Assembly: GCA_951800685.1 (NCBI GenBank)
Contig: CATOJY010000010.1
Location: forward strand, 1-64,000
Direction: 5' to 3'
DNA length: 64,000 nucleotides
Source: an uncultured Lachnospiraceae bacterium
GTDB taxonomy: Bacteria; Bacillota; Clostridia; Lachnospirales; Lachnospiraceae
Position numbers and translations under genes: made by a program. The notes below the pieces were generated by a model that did no database searches, had not been told where the DNA came from, and saw nothing but the letters and a program-made list of their open reading frames with translations. Below are positions 45,866-55,494 of the stretch, piece by piece; within the stretch, counting starts at the first letter, position 1, and every line of letters starts with the position of its first letter.

Positions 45866-46804
45866 TCACTCTTCCGCAAACAAAGGTGTAGATAGATATC
45901 TGTCTCCGGAATCCGGCAGAAGCGCCACAATCGTCTTGCCTCTATTCTCCGGCCGCCTTGCCAGTTCAGCGGCCGCATGCAGCGCTGCCCCAGAAGAAAT
46001 CCCTACCAACACGCCTTCTTCCATTGCAATCGCTCTTCCTGCGGCGAAAGCCTCCTCATCGGTTACTGTAATAATCTCATCATAGATCTCCGTATTCAAC
46101 ACCTCCGGTACGAATCCCGCGCCAATCCCCTGGATTTTGTGCACGCCCGATGCCCCGCCAGAAAGCACTGGACTGTCTGCCGGTTCCACCGCAACGATAC
46201 TGATCTGCGGATTTTGTTCTTTCAGATATTCCCCTATTCCAGTTATCGTTCCACCCGTACCGACTCCCGCCACGAAAATATCCACCTTTCCATCTGTATC
46301 CTTCCAGATCTCTGGCCCTGTCGTTCGTCTGTGCACAGCAGGGTTTGCTGGATTCACAAACTGTCCCAGAACAATAGATCCTGGCGTAGATGCCTGCAGC
46401 TCCTCCGCCTTGGCGATCGCCCCCTTCATTCCCAGCGCACCGTCTGTCAGCACTAGTTTGGCCCCATAGGCCTGCAGCAGCTTCCGTCGCTCTACGCTCA
46501 TCGTCTCCGGCAATGTCAAAACAGCCTGGTATCCCTTCGCCGCCGCTACTGCCGCAAGGCCAATTCCTGTATTACCGGAAGTAGGTTCGATGATCGTCGC
46601 TCCTGGCTGCAGCTTTCCCGATCTCTCTGCTTCCTCAATCATGCTCAGCGCAGCCCGGTCCTTTACGGACCCTGACGGATTTAAATATTCCAGTTTCACC
46701 AACAAGGTAACTTCTGTCAGATCATGATTCTTCTCATAGTGCGTTACCTCAAGCAGCGGCGTTTTACCAATCAGCTCTGCTGCACTTTTCTTGATATTTG
46801 CCAT
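45866..46804 (-). CDS. cysK: cysteine synthase (O-acetylserine sulfhydrylase)
   Basis: 312 residues, PLP enzyme. The PLP lysine is Lys48 in 'NPSGSVKDR', the substrate loop is 'TSGNTG', and the phosphate cup is 'GTGGT'. '[12 protein letters not shown]' and 'ISSGAA' are typical of CysK. It makes cysteine from O-acetylserine and sulfide. It precedes metNIQ by 112 bases on the same strand, a grouping of sulfur amino-acid genes, and has a strong promoter. Confidence 0.94.
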   Translation of the reverse strand: MANIKKSAAELIGKTPLLEVTHYEKNHDLTEVTLLVKLEYLNPSGSVKDRAALSMIEEAERSGKLQPGATIIEPTSGNTGIGLAAVAAAKGYQAVLTLPETMSVERRKLLQAYGAKLVLTDGALGMKGAIAKAEELQASTPGSIVLGQFVNPANPAVHRRTTGPEIWKDTDGKVDIFVAGVGTGGTITGIGEYLKEQNPQISIVAVEPADSPVLSGGASGVHKIQGIGAGFVPEVLNTEIYDEIITVTDEEAFAAGRAIAMEEGVLVGISSGAALHAAAELARRPENRGKTIVALLPDSGDRYLSTPLFAEE

Positions 46805-46914
46805 AGTTTCCCTCCATCCCGAAACAATTCTCCCATTGTCTGGCAGTCATCTTATACTGTTACTGCGCTGCAAACAACGTATTCTTCATCTCTCCCGATA
46901 TTCCTATCTATTCA

Positions 46915-46989
46915 CTAGGTTTATATATGAAATGATATTACACCTTCTGGTTTATTCTGTCAATAACTATTTAACAGGCTAAAACCTAG
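46915..46989 (-). repeat. inverted repeat flanking the cysK promoter
   Basis: CTAGGTTT (46915-46922) and AAACCTAG (46982-46989) are exact complements 59 bases apart, one on either side of the promoter. The arrangement suits a looping or dimeric regulator, but none is identified. Confidence 0.4.
46935..46963 (-). promoter_or_regulatory. strong sigma-A promoter of cysK
   Basis: On the minus strand TTGACA (46963-46958) and TAATAT (46940-46935) are 17 bases apart, nearly consensus. The leader is about 125 bases. I looked for SAM riboswitch and T-box core sequences in it and saw neither. Confidence 0.8.
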
Positions 46990-47091
46990 GGAAGAAAATA
47001 TAATACTATTTTGTTGCAGTTTTACTGTACAACCCTGTTTCTTCTATTATAATAGAACTATAGGATATAAGTGTCAGAAAGGAAGTCCCCT

Positions 47092-48033
47092 ATGCAGCAG
47101 CTCCAGCCGTCTACCTTAAAGGAAATACGTCTCCACGGAACAGAATCTTTTCCCTGCGCCGTCTACCGTACCCGTTCTGCCAAAAAGGGAACGCTTGTCA
47201 AACACCATTGGCACAATGAGGCAGAGATCCTGTACTTTTCCAGCGGAAACTTCCGCCTGGAAATCAATATGGAGCAGTTTCTGATCTCCTCCGAATGCCT
47301 GTATTTTATCAATCCAGGCGAGCTTCACAGTATCATCACAGAAACAGCAGGCAGTTACGAAGACGCCGTTCTCTTTTCCCCTGACATCTTAAGTTTCGAC
47401 TCCTATGACACTGCGCAGATTCATCTGATCCAGCCTATCAGGAAAGGCCGGATGCTTTTTCCCCGCTGTATCACCCCTGACCACCCGGCTTTTGGGTCTA
47501 TTCAGGGCGCTTTTTCTGACATCCTGCATTCCTTTGGCCGCATTTTCCAGGAAGAAACTCTGGTAGATATGAGTGCCGTCACTGATGACCTAACCAGTCA
47601 ATTATATATTAAATCTTCTCTGCTCGCCATCCTCGCCTCCCTCTCGGAGCACCGTCTCTTCACAACGACAGAGGTAAATTATGATAAACGTGTAGAAGAC
47701 ATCAAAACAGCACTTACTTATATCCAGGACAATTACACAGACAAGATTTATATTGCAGATCTGGCCAGACAAGTGAGCCTAAATGAACAGTATTTCTGCC
47801 GTTTTTTCAAAAAAGCGATTGGACGCACGCCAATGGAATATATCAACGAGTACCGGATCAAGCAGACCCGCCGTCTGTTAGAGGAAACTGATCTTCCTGT
47901 AACAGAAGTCTGTCTGGAATGCGGCTATAATAATCTGGGAAATTTCCTGCGGGAATTCCGAAAACAGACCGGTACGACACCGCTTCAATACCGGAAACAT
48001 TTCCGGAAAGCTTCCGAAATGCAAATGTCATAA
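47092..48033 (+). CDS. AraC family transcriptional regulator
   Basis: 313 residues from the ATG at 47092 (AAAGGAAG upstream); a GTG at 47071 is in frame but weaker. The N-terminal cupin-like sensing domain covers about 1-160 ('HHWHNEAEILYFSSGNFRLEI', 'YFINPGELHSI'). The two helix-turn-helices lie in the last ~100 residues ('IYIADLARQVSLNEQYFCRFFKKAIGRTPMEYINEYRIKQTRRLLEE', 'VCLECGYNNLGNFLREFRKQTGTTPLQYRK'). It is divergent from cysK and 130 bases upstream of two alpha-glucosidase genes, so it may activate those or respond to their sugar. A weak TGTACA-16-TATAAT promoter is at 47026-47053. Confidence 0.88.
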   Translation: MQQLQPSTLKEIRLHGTESFPCAVYRTRSAKKGTLVKHHWHNEAEILYFSSGNFRLEINMEQFLISSECLYFINPGELHSIITETAGSYEDAVLFSPDILSFDSYDTAQIHLIQPIRKGRMLFPRCITPDHPAFGSIQGAFSDILHSFGRIFQEETLVDMSAVTDDLTSQLYIKSSLLAILASLSEHRLFTTTEVNYDKRVEDIKTALTYIQDNYTDKIYIADLARQVSLNEQYFCRFFKKAIGRTPMEYINEYRIKQTRRLLEETDLPVTEVCLECGYNNLGNFLREFRKQTGTTPLQYRKHFRKASEMQMS

Positions 48034-48098
48034 TTTCGTAGTTTTGAATCAAATAACCGTAAGACTTTTTTTCTATTCGTCAATAAAATGAAAATAAG

Positions 48099-48112
48099 TG
48101 AAAACGAGAACA
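48099..48112 (+). promoter_or_regulatory. cre-like site before the alpha-glucosidase genes
   Basis: TGAAAACGAGAACA fits the catabolite-responsive element TGWAANCGNTNWCA at all but one fixed position. It lies 52 bases before the start codon, so CcpA or the nearby LacI-type regulator could control the pair. Confidence 0.45.
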
Positions 48113-48163
48113 TGTAACAGCAAGGACTATACGGCTGTCACACAACAAAATGGAGGTACGATT

Positions 48164-49828
48164 ATGACCAAAAAATGGTGGCACGACAAAGTCGCATACC
48201 AAATTTATCCCAAGAGTTTCTATGATTCCAACGGTGACGGGATCGGGGATATCCCCGGCATCATCAGTAAATTGGATTATCTGCAGGATTTGGGCGTAGA
48301 CATCATCTGGCTCTCTCCCTGTTACCAGTCCCCGCTGGCTGACCAGGGTTACGATATTTCAGATTACTACGCAATCGATCCCCGCTTCGGCACCATGGAA
48401 GACATGGACCAGCTGATCGCTGAAGCGAAGAAGAGAGGCATGTACATATTAATGGATCTGGTAGTAAACCACTGCTCCGATGAACACGAGTGGTTTCGGA
48501 AAGCCTGTGAAGATCCTGATGGCAAATATGGTAATTTCTTCTATTTAAGAGATAAGAAAGAAGGGGAACTTCCTACCAACTGGCGTTCTTATTTCGGTGG
48601 TTCCGCCTGGGAGGATCTGCCTGGCACCAACAAACAATATCTCCACGTATTCCACAAGAAGCAGCCTGATCTAAACTGGGAGAATCCTGAGCTCCGCGAA
48701 GAAGTCTATAAGAATATCAACTGGTGGCTGAATAAGGGCCTGGGCGGTTTCCGTATCGACGCGATCATGAACATCAAGAAGGCAATTCCTTTCCACAACT
48801 ATGAACCAGACAGAGAGGACGGTCTTTCCAGTCTCCAGAACATGCTCCACGAGGCCACCGGCATCGGCGAATTTTTAAGCGAGATGCGTGACCGCACCTT
48901 CAAGAAATACGATGCTTTCTCTGTCGGGGAAGTATTCGATGAGAAGCCGGAAGAAATTCCAGATTTTATCGGCGAGAACGGCTATTTCTCCAGTATGTTT
49001 GATTTCAACGAGACTATTTGCGGCCAGAGTTCCAAAGGCTGGTATGATGCAAAACCAGTCACCCCGGATGATTACAAAAGATGCTGTTTCGAAGCACAGA
49101 AACAGATCGGCACCATCGGCTTTTTGTCCAATATCATCGAAAACCACGACGAACCCCGCGGTGTCAGCCACTATATTCCTGAAGGTGAATGCTGCCTTGA
49201 GAGCAAGAAGATGCTGGCAGCGCTGAACTTCATGCTGCGCGGACTGCCTTTTATCTATCAGGGGCAGGAACTTGGCATGGAGAATACGACCTTCGCTTCC
49301 ATCGATGAAGTGGACGATATCTCCACACTGGAGGAGTACCGCAATGCATTGGAAGCCGGATTGTCAGCTGAGGAGGCACTGAAAGCTGTTTCCAAGTTCA
49401 GCCGTGATAATGCCCGTACTCCCATGCAGTGGTCTGATGAGAACCATGCCGGATTCACCACTGGAACACCATGGCTGAAAGTCAATGCCAACTACACTTC
49501 TATCAATGTAAAAGCACAGATGGATGATCCTGATTCTGTCCGGAGTTTCTATAAGAAACTCATCGCACTGCGTAAAGATCCGGAATATAAAGATACTGTG
49601 GTATATGGTTCCCTGGAACCGGTCTGGGAGGACAGGCACAATCTGATGGCCTATTACCGGAAAGGGGAAAAAATGCTTCTGGTAATTGGTAATTACCAGA
49701 AAGAAGAACAGGAAATCATACTGCCCACTGTATGCAAAAAGGTGTTGTTAAACAATTACACAGATGTAGCAATGGAGGGCGGCGTTATCAAGCTGCACGG
49801 TTATCAGTTATTGATCTTAGAGATGTAA
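48164..49828 (+). CDS. GH13 alpha-glucosidase (subfamily 31-like), Ala-type
   Basis: 554 residues from the ATG at 48164, GGAGG upstream. Cytoplasmic, no signal peptide. Calcium-loop 'DSNGDGIGD' at 21-29, nucleophile Asp199 in 'GFRIDA', acid/base Glu256 in 'SVGEVF', transition-state Asp329 in 'IENHDEPR'. The residue after the nucleophile is Ala200; in this subfamily Ala there is associated with alpha-1,4 preference and Val with alpha-1,6. It should therefore release glucose from maltose or short maltodextrins. The paralogue follows after 74 bases. Confidence 0.88.
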   Translation: MTKKWWHDKVAYQIYPKSFYDSNGDGIGDIPGIISKLDYLQDLGVDIIWLSPCYQSPLADQGYDISDYYAIDPRFGTMEDMDQLIAEAKKRGMYILMDLVVNHCSDEHEWFRKACEDPDGKYGNFFYLRDKKEGELPTNWRSYFGGSAWEDLPGTNKQYLHVFHKKQPDLNWENPELREEVYKNINWWLNKGLGGFRIDAIMNIKKAIPFHNYEPDREDGLSSLQNMLHEATGIGEFLSEMRDRTFKKYDAFSVGEVFDEKPEEIPDFIGENGYFSSMFDFNETICGQSSKGWYDAKPVTPDDYKRCCFEAQKQIGTIGFLSNIIENHDEPRGVSHYIPEGECCLESKKMLAALNFMLRGLPFIYQGQELGMENTTFASIDEVDDISTLEEYRNALEAGLSAEEALKAVSKFSRDNARTPMQWSDENHAGFTTGTPWLKVNANYTSINVKAQMDDPDSVRSFYKKLIALRKDPEYKDTVVYGSLEPVWEDRHNLMAYYRKGEKMLLVIGNYQKEEQEIILPTVCKKVLLNNYTDVAMEGGVIKLHGYQLLILEM

Positions 49829-49902
49829 GCTGACCAGTTCCTGACCTACAGGCAGGAAAGGTTATGAAAACAAAAAACCAAACAGAAAGGAAGGAAACGC
49901 AC

Positions 49903-51576
49903 ATGAACAAAACATGGTGGAAAGAAGCAGTCATTTATCAGATCTATCCCCGCAGCTTTATGGACAGTAACGGGGACGGTATCGGAGATTTAAAAGGAAT
50001 CACAAGCCGGCTGGATTATCTGAAATATCTGGGGATCGACGTGATCTGGCTGTCTCCTGTCTACAAATCCCCCAACGATGACAACGGCTACGATATCAGC
50101 GACTACCAGGCGATCATGGATGAATTCGGCACGATGGAAGACTTCGATGAGATGCTGGCAGCAGCGCATGAGAGAGGCATCCGCATTGTCATGGATCTGG
50201 TTGTAAACCATACCTCAGATGAGCATAAGTGGTTCATGGAGAGCCGGAAATCGAAGGACAATCCATACCGTGATTATTATATCTGGCGCGAAGGAAAGGA
50301 TGCGCAGACGCCGCCCAATAACTGGGGCGCCTGGTTTGGCGGTTCCGCATGGCAGTATGACGAGCAGGCTGGCATGTACTATCTGCACCTTTTCTCTAAG
50401 AAACAGCCCGACTTAAACTGGGATAACCCGCAGGTTCGTAAAGAAGTATTCGATATGATGACCTGGTGGTGTGATAAAGGCATCGATGGATTCCGCATGG
50501 ATGTGATCAGCCTGATCTCAAAAACCAAAGAGATGCCGGACGGTGAGATCAATGGTCTGTACGGCGATTTCGCCCCTTACTGCATCCATGGCCCCAATGT
50601 CCATACTTATCTGCAGGAAATGAATGAAAAAGTTCTGTCCAAATACGACATCATGACCGTCGGCGAGACCGCCGGTGTGACAGCAGAACTGGCAAAGCAG
50701 TACGCCGGAGAAGACACCCATGAGCTGAACATGGTATTCCAGTTTGAACATGTGGAAGGCCCCGGATCTGGCAAATACGGTAAGTGGACAGACCAGCAGA
50801 TCCCGTTGATTAAGTTGAAGAAAATCATGTCCCATTGGCAGACAGAACTGCATGGCAAGGCGTGGAACAGTCTCTTCTGGGATAACCACGACCAGCCCCG
50901 CGCGGTCTCCAATTTCGGCAACGACCAGCCACAGTACCGTGAGGCTTCCGCCAAGATGCTTGCTACCTGCCTGCATATGCAGCAGGGTACACCTTATGTC
51001 TATCAGGGCGAAGAACTGGGCATGACCAACTATCCTTTCCAGAGTCCTGAAGATTTCCGGGATATCGAAAGTATCAACGCTTACAAGGAGTGGTGTACCG
51101 ATGGGCGTGTATCCCACGAAGATTTCTGGCCCTGCATCATCTTCAAGAGCCGCGATAATGCCAGAACACCAGTACAGTGGGATGATTCTGACCAAGCCGG
51201 ATTTACGACTGGAACACCCTGGATCGCAGTCAATCCTAACTACAAGGAGATCAATGCCAAGGCGGAGACAGCAGATCCCAATTCCGTATTCCACTATTAC
51301 AAGAAGCTGATCGCGCTGCGCAAAGAGAATCCGATCATGGTATACGGCAGCTACGAGCTGCTTCTGGAGGACAGCGAAGAGCTGTTCGTCTACACAAGAA
51401 CCCTGGAGAATGAAAAACTCCTGGTAGTATGCAGCTTCTGTGACCATGAGACGGCCTTCACCATTCCAGAGGAGTTCGTCGGCACATCCTGCCTGATCTC
51501 CAATATGGAGAATGGATATGATAAGGCGGAAATGACATTGAAACCTTATGAGGCATTTGTATTAATAAAGAAATAA
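49903..51576 (+). CDS. GH13 oligo-1,6-glucosidase (subfamily 31-like), Val-type
   Basis: 557 residues from the ATG at 49903, AAGGAAGG upstream. Calcium-loop at 21-29 as in the preceding paralogue, nucleophile Asp200 in 'GFRMDVIS', acid/base Glu255 in 'TVGETA', Asp330 in 'WDNHDQPR'. Val201 follows the nucleophile, the pattern of oligo-1,6-glucosidases/isomaltases. Likely cytoplasmic hydrolysis of isomaltose, panose or alpha-limit dextrins. With the Ala-type neighbour the pair would cover both linkages of starch fragments. Same operon, then a strong terminator. Confidence 0.9.
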   Translation: MNKTWWKEAVIYQIYPRSFMDSNGDGIGDLKGITSRLDYLKYLGIDVIWLSPVYKSPNDDNGYDISDYQAIMDEFGTMEDFDEMLAAAHERGIRIVMDLVVNHTSDEHKWFMESRKSKDNPYRDYYIWREGKDAQTPPNNWGAWFGGSAWQYDEQAGMYYLHLFSKKQPDLNWDNPQVRKEVFDMMTWWCDKGIDGFRMDVISLISKTKEMPDGEINGLYGDFAPYCIHGPNVHTYLQEMNEKVLSKYDIMTVGETAGVTAELAKQYAGEDTHELNMVFQFEHVEGPGSGKYGKWTDQQIPLIKLKKIMSHWQTELHGKAWNSLFWDNHDQPRAVSNFGNDQPQYREASAKMLATCLHMQQGTPYVYQGEELGMTNYPFQSPEDFRDIESINAYKEWCTDGRVSHEDFWPCIIFKSRDNARTPVQWDDSDQAGFTTGTPWIAVNPNYKEINAKAETADPNSVFHYYKKLIALRKENPIMVYGSYELLLEDSEELFVYTRTLENEKLLVVCSFCDHETAFTIPEEFVGTSCLISNMENGYDKAEMTLKPYEAFVLIKK

Positions 51577-51594
51577 AGTTTCCGTAGAAAAAAG

Positions 51595-51630
51595 AAAAAC
51601 TACTGGTCCCTCTAGGACCAGTGGTTTTTC
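51595..51630 (+). terminator. terminator of the alpha-glucosidase operon
   Basis: AAAAACTACTGGTCC pairs with GGACCAGTGGTTTTT around a 5-base loop, with the U-run at 51625-51629. Confidence 0.88.
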
Positions 51631-51693
51631 TAATTGTGCAACAGACTAATATGACACGTATGACAACAATAAACCTGTTTTATTCCTAAATAA

Positions 51694-51722
51694 CAAAGCT
51701 GCCGCAGCCTGCGGCAGCTTTG
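51694..51722 (-). terminator. terminator of the glycogen phosphorylase gene
   Basis: A perfect 13-bp stem, CAAAGCTGCCGCA (51694-51706) with TGCGGCAGCTTTG (51710-51722), 3-base loop, then TTATTTAGG on the minus strand. It lies 20 bases after the glgP stop. Confidence 0.85.
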
Positions 51723-51742
51723 TTCTACTTGAACCTATCTTC

Positions 51743-54052
51743 TTATTTCAACTTCCAGATATCCCTGTTATACTCCATGATCGTCCTGTCTGAAGAGAAG
51801 AATCCAGCCTTTGCGATGTTGACGAGCATCATCCTGCGCCATTTCGCCTGATCCTCATAATCTGCCATCATCTGATCTTTCACCTTAATATAATCTTCCA
51901 GATCGAGCAGCGTCATGAACCAGTCTTTATTCAACAGTTCCTTATACAGTCTCTCCAGGTTCTTCTTATGTCCTGCCTTAAGTGCCTGCTTGCCGACGAT
52001 AAAATCAACTGCCTCCTTGATCACCGGACTCTTCTTATAATAATCCATGGAGACATAGTCTGCCTTCTCATAATGCTTGATCACCGTCTCAGACTTCTCG
52101 CCAAAGATATAAATATTATCATCGCCCACCAAGTCGTTGATTTCCACATTCGCACCATCTGACGTGCCCAGCGTCACTGCTCCATTCAACATATACTTCA
52201 TGTTACCGGTGCCGGATGCTTCTTTGGATGCAAGAGAAATCTGCTCGGAAATATCGCAGGCCGGAATCATCTTCTCCGCATACGCCACATTATAGTTTTC
52301 CACCATCAGCACGGTCATATATGGACTTACATCTGGATCGTTGTTGACGATCTCCTGCAGAACTAACAGCAGATGGATGATATCCTGTGCGATGATATAG
52401 GCTGGAGCCGCCTTAGCACCGAAGATAAAAGTCATCGGCCTTGCCGGTTTCTTACCCGCCTTAATCTCCAGATACTTATGAATGATATAGAGCGCGTTCA
52501 TCTGTTGACGCTTATATTCGTGCATCCGCTTACTCTGCAGGTCAAAGATGGAGTCTGGATTCAGCGTAATGCCCTCCACTTCCTTCACATAAGCCGCCAG
52601 ATCCTTCTTGCGGTTCATCTTGATCTCTGCGATCCGGTTCAGCACTGCCTCGTCGTCCTTAAAGGCCAGCAGCTGCTCCAGTTTATCCGCATCTTTCTTG
52701 TAACCGTCACCGATGGTCTCAGACAAGAAGGTCGCCAGCTCATGGTTACAGGATAGCAGCCATCTTCTGAATGTGATGCCGTTGGTCTTATTGTTAAACT
52801 TTTCCGGGTAGATCTTATAAAAGGCATTCAGCTCCGTTTCCTTCAAGATCTCTGTATGGATCGCCGCCACACCGTTTACCGAAAAACCGTAATGGATATC
52901 GATATGTGCCATATGCACCCTGTCATCCTGATCGATGATCTGCACCTTGGGATCCTCATATTTCTTCGCCACTCTCTTATCCAGCTCTTTGATGATCGGC
53001 ACTAACTGTGGTACCACCTTCTCCAGATACTTAAGCGGCCATTTCTCCAACGCCTCCGCCAGAATCGTATGATTCGTATAGGCACATGTCTTGCTGACTA
53101 CATCAATTGCCTCATCCATGGTAAGCGCCTTGTCATTTACAAGAATTCTGATCAGCTCCGGAATCACCATGGTAGGATGTGTGTCATTGATCTGGATCAC
53201 CGCATGATCATACATTCTGCGCAGATCGTATTGTTTTTCTTTCATTTCTTTTAAAATAAGCTGCGCTGCATTGCTCACCATAAAATACTGCTGGTAGATC
53301 CGCAGAAGATTGCCCGCCTCATCGGAATCATCGGGATATAAGAACAGTGTCAGATTCTTCTCGATATCTTCCTTATCAAAATCAATTCCTTCCTTCACAA
53401 TGCTCTCATCGACACTTTCAATGTCAAAAAGTCTCAATTTATTGACACCATTGTCATATCCAACCACATCAATATCATACAATCTTGACGTCACCTTCTT
53501 ATCACCGAACGCTATCTCGAAGGAGGTATCTGTCTTTGTCAGCCAGGACTGTTCTTCGATCCAGTCATTAGGCTGTGCTGTCTGCAGTCTGTCCTTAAAC
53601 ACCTGCTTAAAGAGACCGAAATGATAATTCAGTCCAATTCCCTCTCCGGGAAGTCCCAGTGTAGCAATGGAATCCAGGAAACATGCCGCCAGACGTCCCA
53701 AACCGCCATTTCCCAGCGATGGTTCCGGCTCAACCTCTTCGATCTCGCTTAAGCTCTTGCCATTCTTCGCCAGAATCTCATCCAGCTTATCATAGATCCC
53801 CAGATTGATCAGATTGTTCGACAATAACTTACCAATCAGAAACTCTGCAGAAATATAATAAACCTTCTTCGGCCCCTCAATGCGCTCTGATACCTCCATC
53901 AGTTTCTTAGACAGCTGCAGAAGACTATAGTAAAGTTCTTCCTTGGTGCATGCTGCCACACTTTTGCCGTAGCCAGCCTGGGTCTGCTCCTCCAGTTCTT
54001 TCTCCAGATGCAAGACCAAAACGTCTCTTTTCAGATTACTTGCCTGTGCCAT
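51743..54052 (-). CDS. glgP: glycogen/alpha-glucan phosphorylase
   Basis: 769 residues from the ATG at 54052, AGGAGG upstream. GT35 family. Visible are '[21 protein letters not shown]', '[21 protein letters not shown]', '[13 protein letters not shown]', '[11 protein letters not shown]', and the PLP-lysine region '[27 protein letters not shown]'. It is a little shorter than the ~800-840 residues of many family members. It releases glucose 1-phosphate from glycogen or maltodextrins. The LacI regulator and PPi-PFK lie upstream on the same strand and the alpha-glucosidases converge on it, giving a storage and dietary glucan module. Confidence 0.95.
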   Translation of the reverse strand: MAQASNLKRDVLVLHLEKELEEQTQAGYGKSVAACTKEELYYSLLQLSKKLMEVSERIEGPKKVYYISAEFLIGKLLSNNLINLGIYDKLDEILAKNGKSLSEIEEVEPEPSLGNGGLGRLAACFLDSIATLGLPGEGIGLNYHFGLFKQVFKDRLQTAQPNDWIEEQSWLTKTDTSFEIAFGDKKVTSRLYDIDVVGYDNGVNKLRLFDIESVDESIVKEGIDFDKEDIEKNLTLFLYPDDSDEAGNLLRIYQQYFMVSNAAQLILKEMKEKQYDLRRMYDHAVIQINDTHPTMVIPELIRILVNDKALTMDEAIDVVSKTCAYTNHTILAEALEKWPLKYLEKVVPQLVPIIKELDKRVAKKYEDPKVQIIDQDDRVHMAHIDIHYGFSVNGVAAIHTEILKETELNAFYKIYPEKFNNKTNGITFRRWLLSCNHELATFLSETIGDGYKKDADKLEQLLAFKDDEAVLNRIAEIKMNRKKDLAAYVKEVEGITLNPDSIFDLQSKRMHEYKRQQMNALYIIHKYLEIKAGKKPARPMTFIFGAKAAPAYIIAQDIIHLLLVLQEIVNNDPDVSPYMTVLMVENYNVAYAEKMIPACDISEQISLASKEASGTGNMKYMLNGAVTLGTSDGANVEINDLVGDDNIYIFGEKSETVIKHYEKADYVSMDYYKKSPVIKEAVDFIVGKQALKAGHKKNLERLYKELLNKDWFMTLLDLEDYIKVKDQMMADYEDQAKWRRMMLVNIAKAGFFSSDRTIMEYNRDIWKLK

Positions 54053-54307
54053 GATCTTTCCTCCTGTTTGATTCATGTTTTTGTTGTAGTTTTCTGTTCC
54101 TCTGTTACCTTGCTTTGTATGATTATTCCACATCACACTTTTTGTATAACAATGCATCTTCTTTCATAGCCGATGCCCTGCTGTCATTCACATATGCTTT
54201 AGCCGTACCGCTGCCTTATTGCAAAACATGCCCTGCTTCCTGACATTCTCCGAAATAGCGTATAACCTCCAGGTGGCATTCCTTACTACTCTGGAACTCC
54301 TCCTATC
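54053..54307. other. glgP upstream region
   Basis: 255 bases between lacI stop and glgP start. No gene and no confident promoter. I looked for the GGAAAA-TTTTCC palindromes found before lacI and did not find them here. Confidence 0.3.
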
Positions 54308-55297
54308 TTAACATATGATATCCAGATACTTCATACGGACCAGTTCATAGTCCAACACAATCTGTCTGCCTGTTCCGCCGTCAATGAGCCTCTTTAGCTC
54401 AGTCACAGCCTCCGACGCAATTTTTTTAAAGTTCTGACGCACTGTGTTCATTTGTTTCCCGGCATATCCCATCAGCGTAATACCATCGAAACCGCATACC
54501 GGCCTGAAAATATCCATCTCAATCAACGCCTTCATCGCGCCGATCGCCATCAAGTCGGAGGCACAGACCACCACGTCCTTGTTTTTCGCATACTTAAAAG
54601 TATGGTTTCTCGCTTGCAGTTCAGAAAACGCGCCATTTCTCACAAGAAGCTCCAAATCAAGCTCTGACGCCAGAGCCCTGATCCCCTTAAGGCGCTCCTC
54701 CGTCACATAACCGTTCTTTTTTCCTGCCAGATAGAAAATGCTTCGGCCCTGGTTCTCCAGAACCGTTTTCTTCGCCACATCATACTGTGCCTTCGCCTGA
54801 TCAATCCAGATTGATGAAGTCGCTTCATTCACCATAGGAGCGTCTACCAGCACAATCTTAAAAGTCTGTGCAGCAATCAGCTTATGCAGTACCCTATCTT
54901 CCCTCGACATGCCGAAAATGATCAACCCCGTAATGCTCTGTGCCTGTAAATATCGTATTACTTCTTCCAGGTTCTTATTCTGCAGCATGGAATAAAATAT
55001 GGTGATCACGTCCAGATTCAACTCCACAGCCCGGCCGATTGTCCCTGCCATATACTGCATGTTAATCTCATCTACTGCCTGCGATGCACTGCTTAAGTCG
55101 AGCAGGATCGCCATTCTCCCAGACTGTTTCGATGACAGCGCCGCCGCTACGGAGTTAGGCACAAAGTTTAGTTCCATCACCGCCTGATTTACTTTCTTCT
55201 TCGTCTCTTCGCTCACATTCGGGTAGTGATTTAACACCTTAGAAACCGTAGAAATCGCCACACCCGCCTGCTTCGCCACATCTTTGATCGATACCAT
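54308..55297 (-). CDS. LacI family transcriptional regulator
   Basis: 329 residues from the ATG at 55297, where the LacI headpiece begins ('MVSIKDVAKQAGVAISTVSKVLNH'); the frame extends upstream without homology. The effector domain is a periplasmic-binding-like fold, with 'IFYLAGKKNGYVTEERLKGIRAL' and 'DVVVCASDLMAIGAMKAL'. The ending '...LLDGGTGRQIVLDYELV' type is seen here as 'LIDGGTGRQIVLDYELV', normal for the family. Two abutting palindromes lie about 95-120 bases upstream, consistent with autoregulation. Neighbouring glgP and alpha-glucosidases are the probable targets; effector unknown. Confidence 0.9.
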   Translation of the reverse strand: MVSIKDVAKQAGVAISTVSKVLNHYPNVSEETKKKVNQAVMELNFVPNSVAAALSSKQSGRMAILLDLSSASQAVDEINMQYMAGTIGRAVELNLDVITIFYSMLQNKNLEEVIRYLQAQSITGLIIFGMSREDRVLHKLIAAQTFKIVLVDAPMVNEATSSIWIDQAKAQYDVAKKTVLENQGRSIFYLAGKKNGYVTEERLKGIRALASELDLELLVRNGAFSELQARNHTFKYAKNKDVVVCASDLMAIGAMKALIEMDIFRPVCGFDGITLMGYAGKQMNTVRQNFKKIASEAVTELKRLIDGGTGRQIVLDYELVRMKYLDIIC

Positions 55298-55390
55298 GCT
55301 CCGTCCATTCTGAAAACCTTCTGTATTCCGAAATCCCGGACAAAAACCAGAGCTTATCCAAATTACCTGATAAAATCTATTGTTTACCTT

Positions 55391-55418
55391 GGAAAAGGTT
55401 TTCCGGAAATCGTTTTCC
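55391..55418 (-). promoter_or_regulatory. tandem LacI-type operators before lacI
   Basis: Two 14-bp palindromes abut: GGAAAAGGTTTTCC (55391-55404) and GGAAATCGTTTTCC (55405-55418). The second has the central CG typical of LacI/CcpA operators. Confidence 0.55.
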
Positions 55419-55433
55419 GAAATCATCATATAA

Positions 55434-55464
55434 CAAAAGAGCGGTTTTGTAAACCACTCTTTTG
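55434..55464 (-). terminator. terminator of the PPi-PFK gene
   Basis: CAAAAGAG-GGTTT pairs with AAACC-CTCTTTTG around a 3-base loop with one C-A mismatch; TTATATG follows on the minus strand. It lies 30 bases after the stop. Confidence 0.75.
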
Positions 55465-55494
55465 AAAAATCTGTTCTTCCTATTTCTGATCTTC

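Noticed and set aside
46805..46930. SAM riboswitch or T-box in the cysK leader
   Set aside because: I looked for the conserved core sequences of both and saw none.
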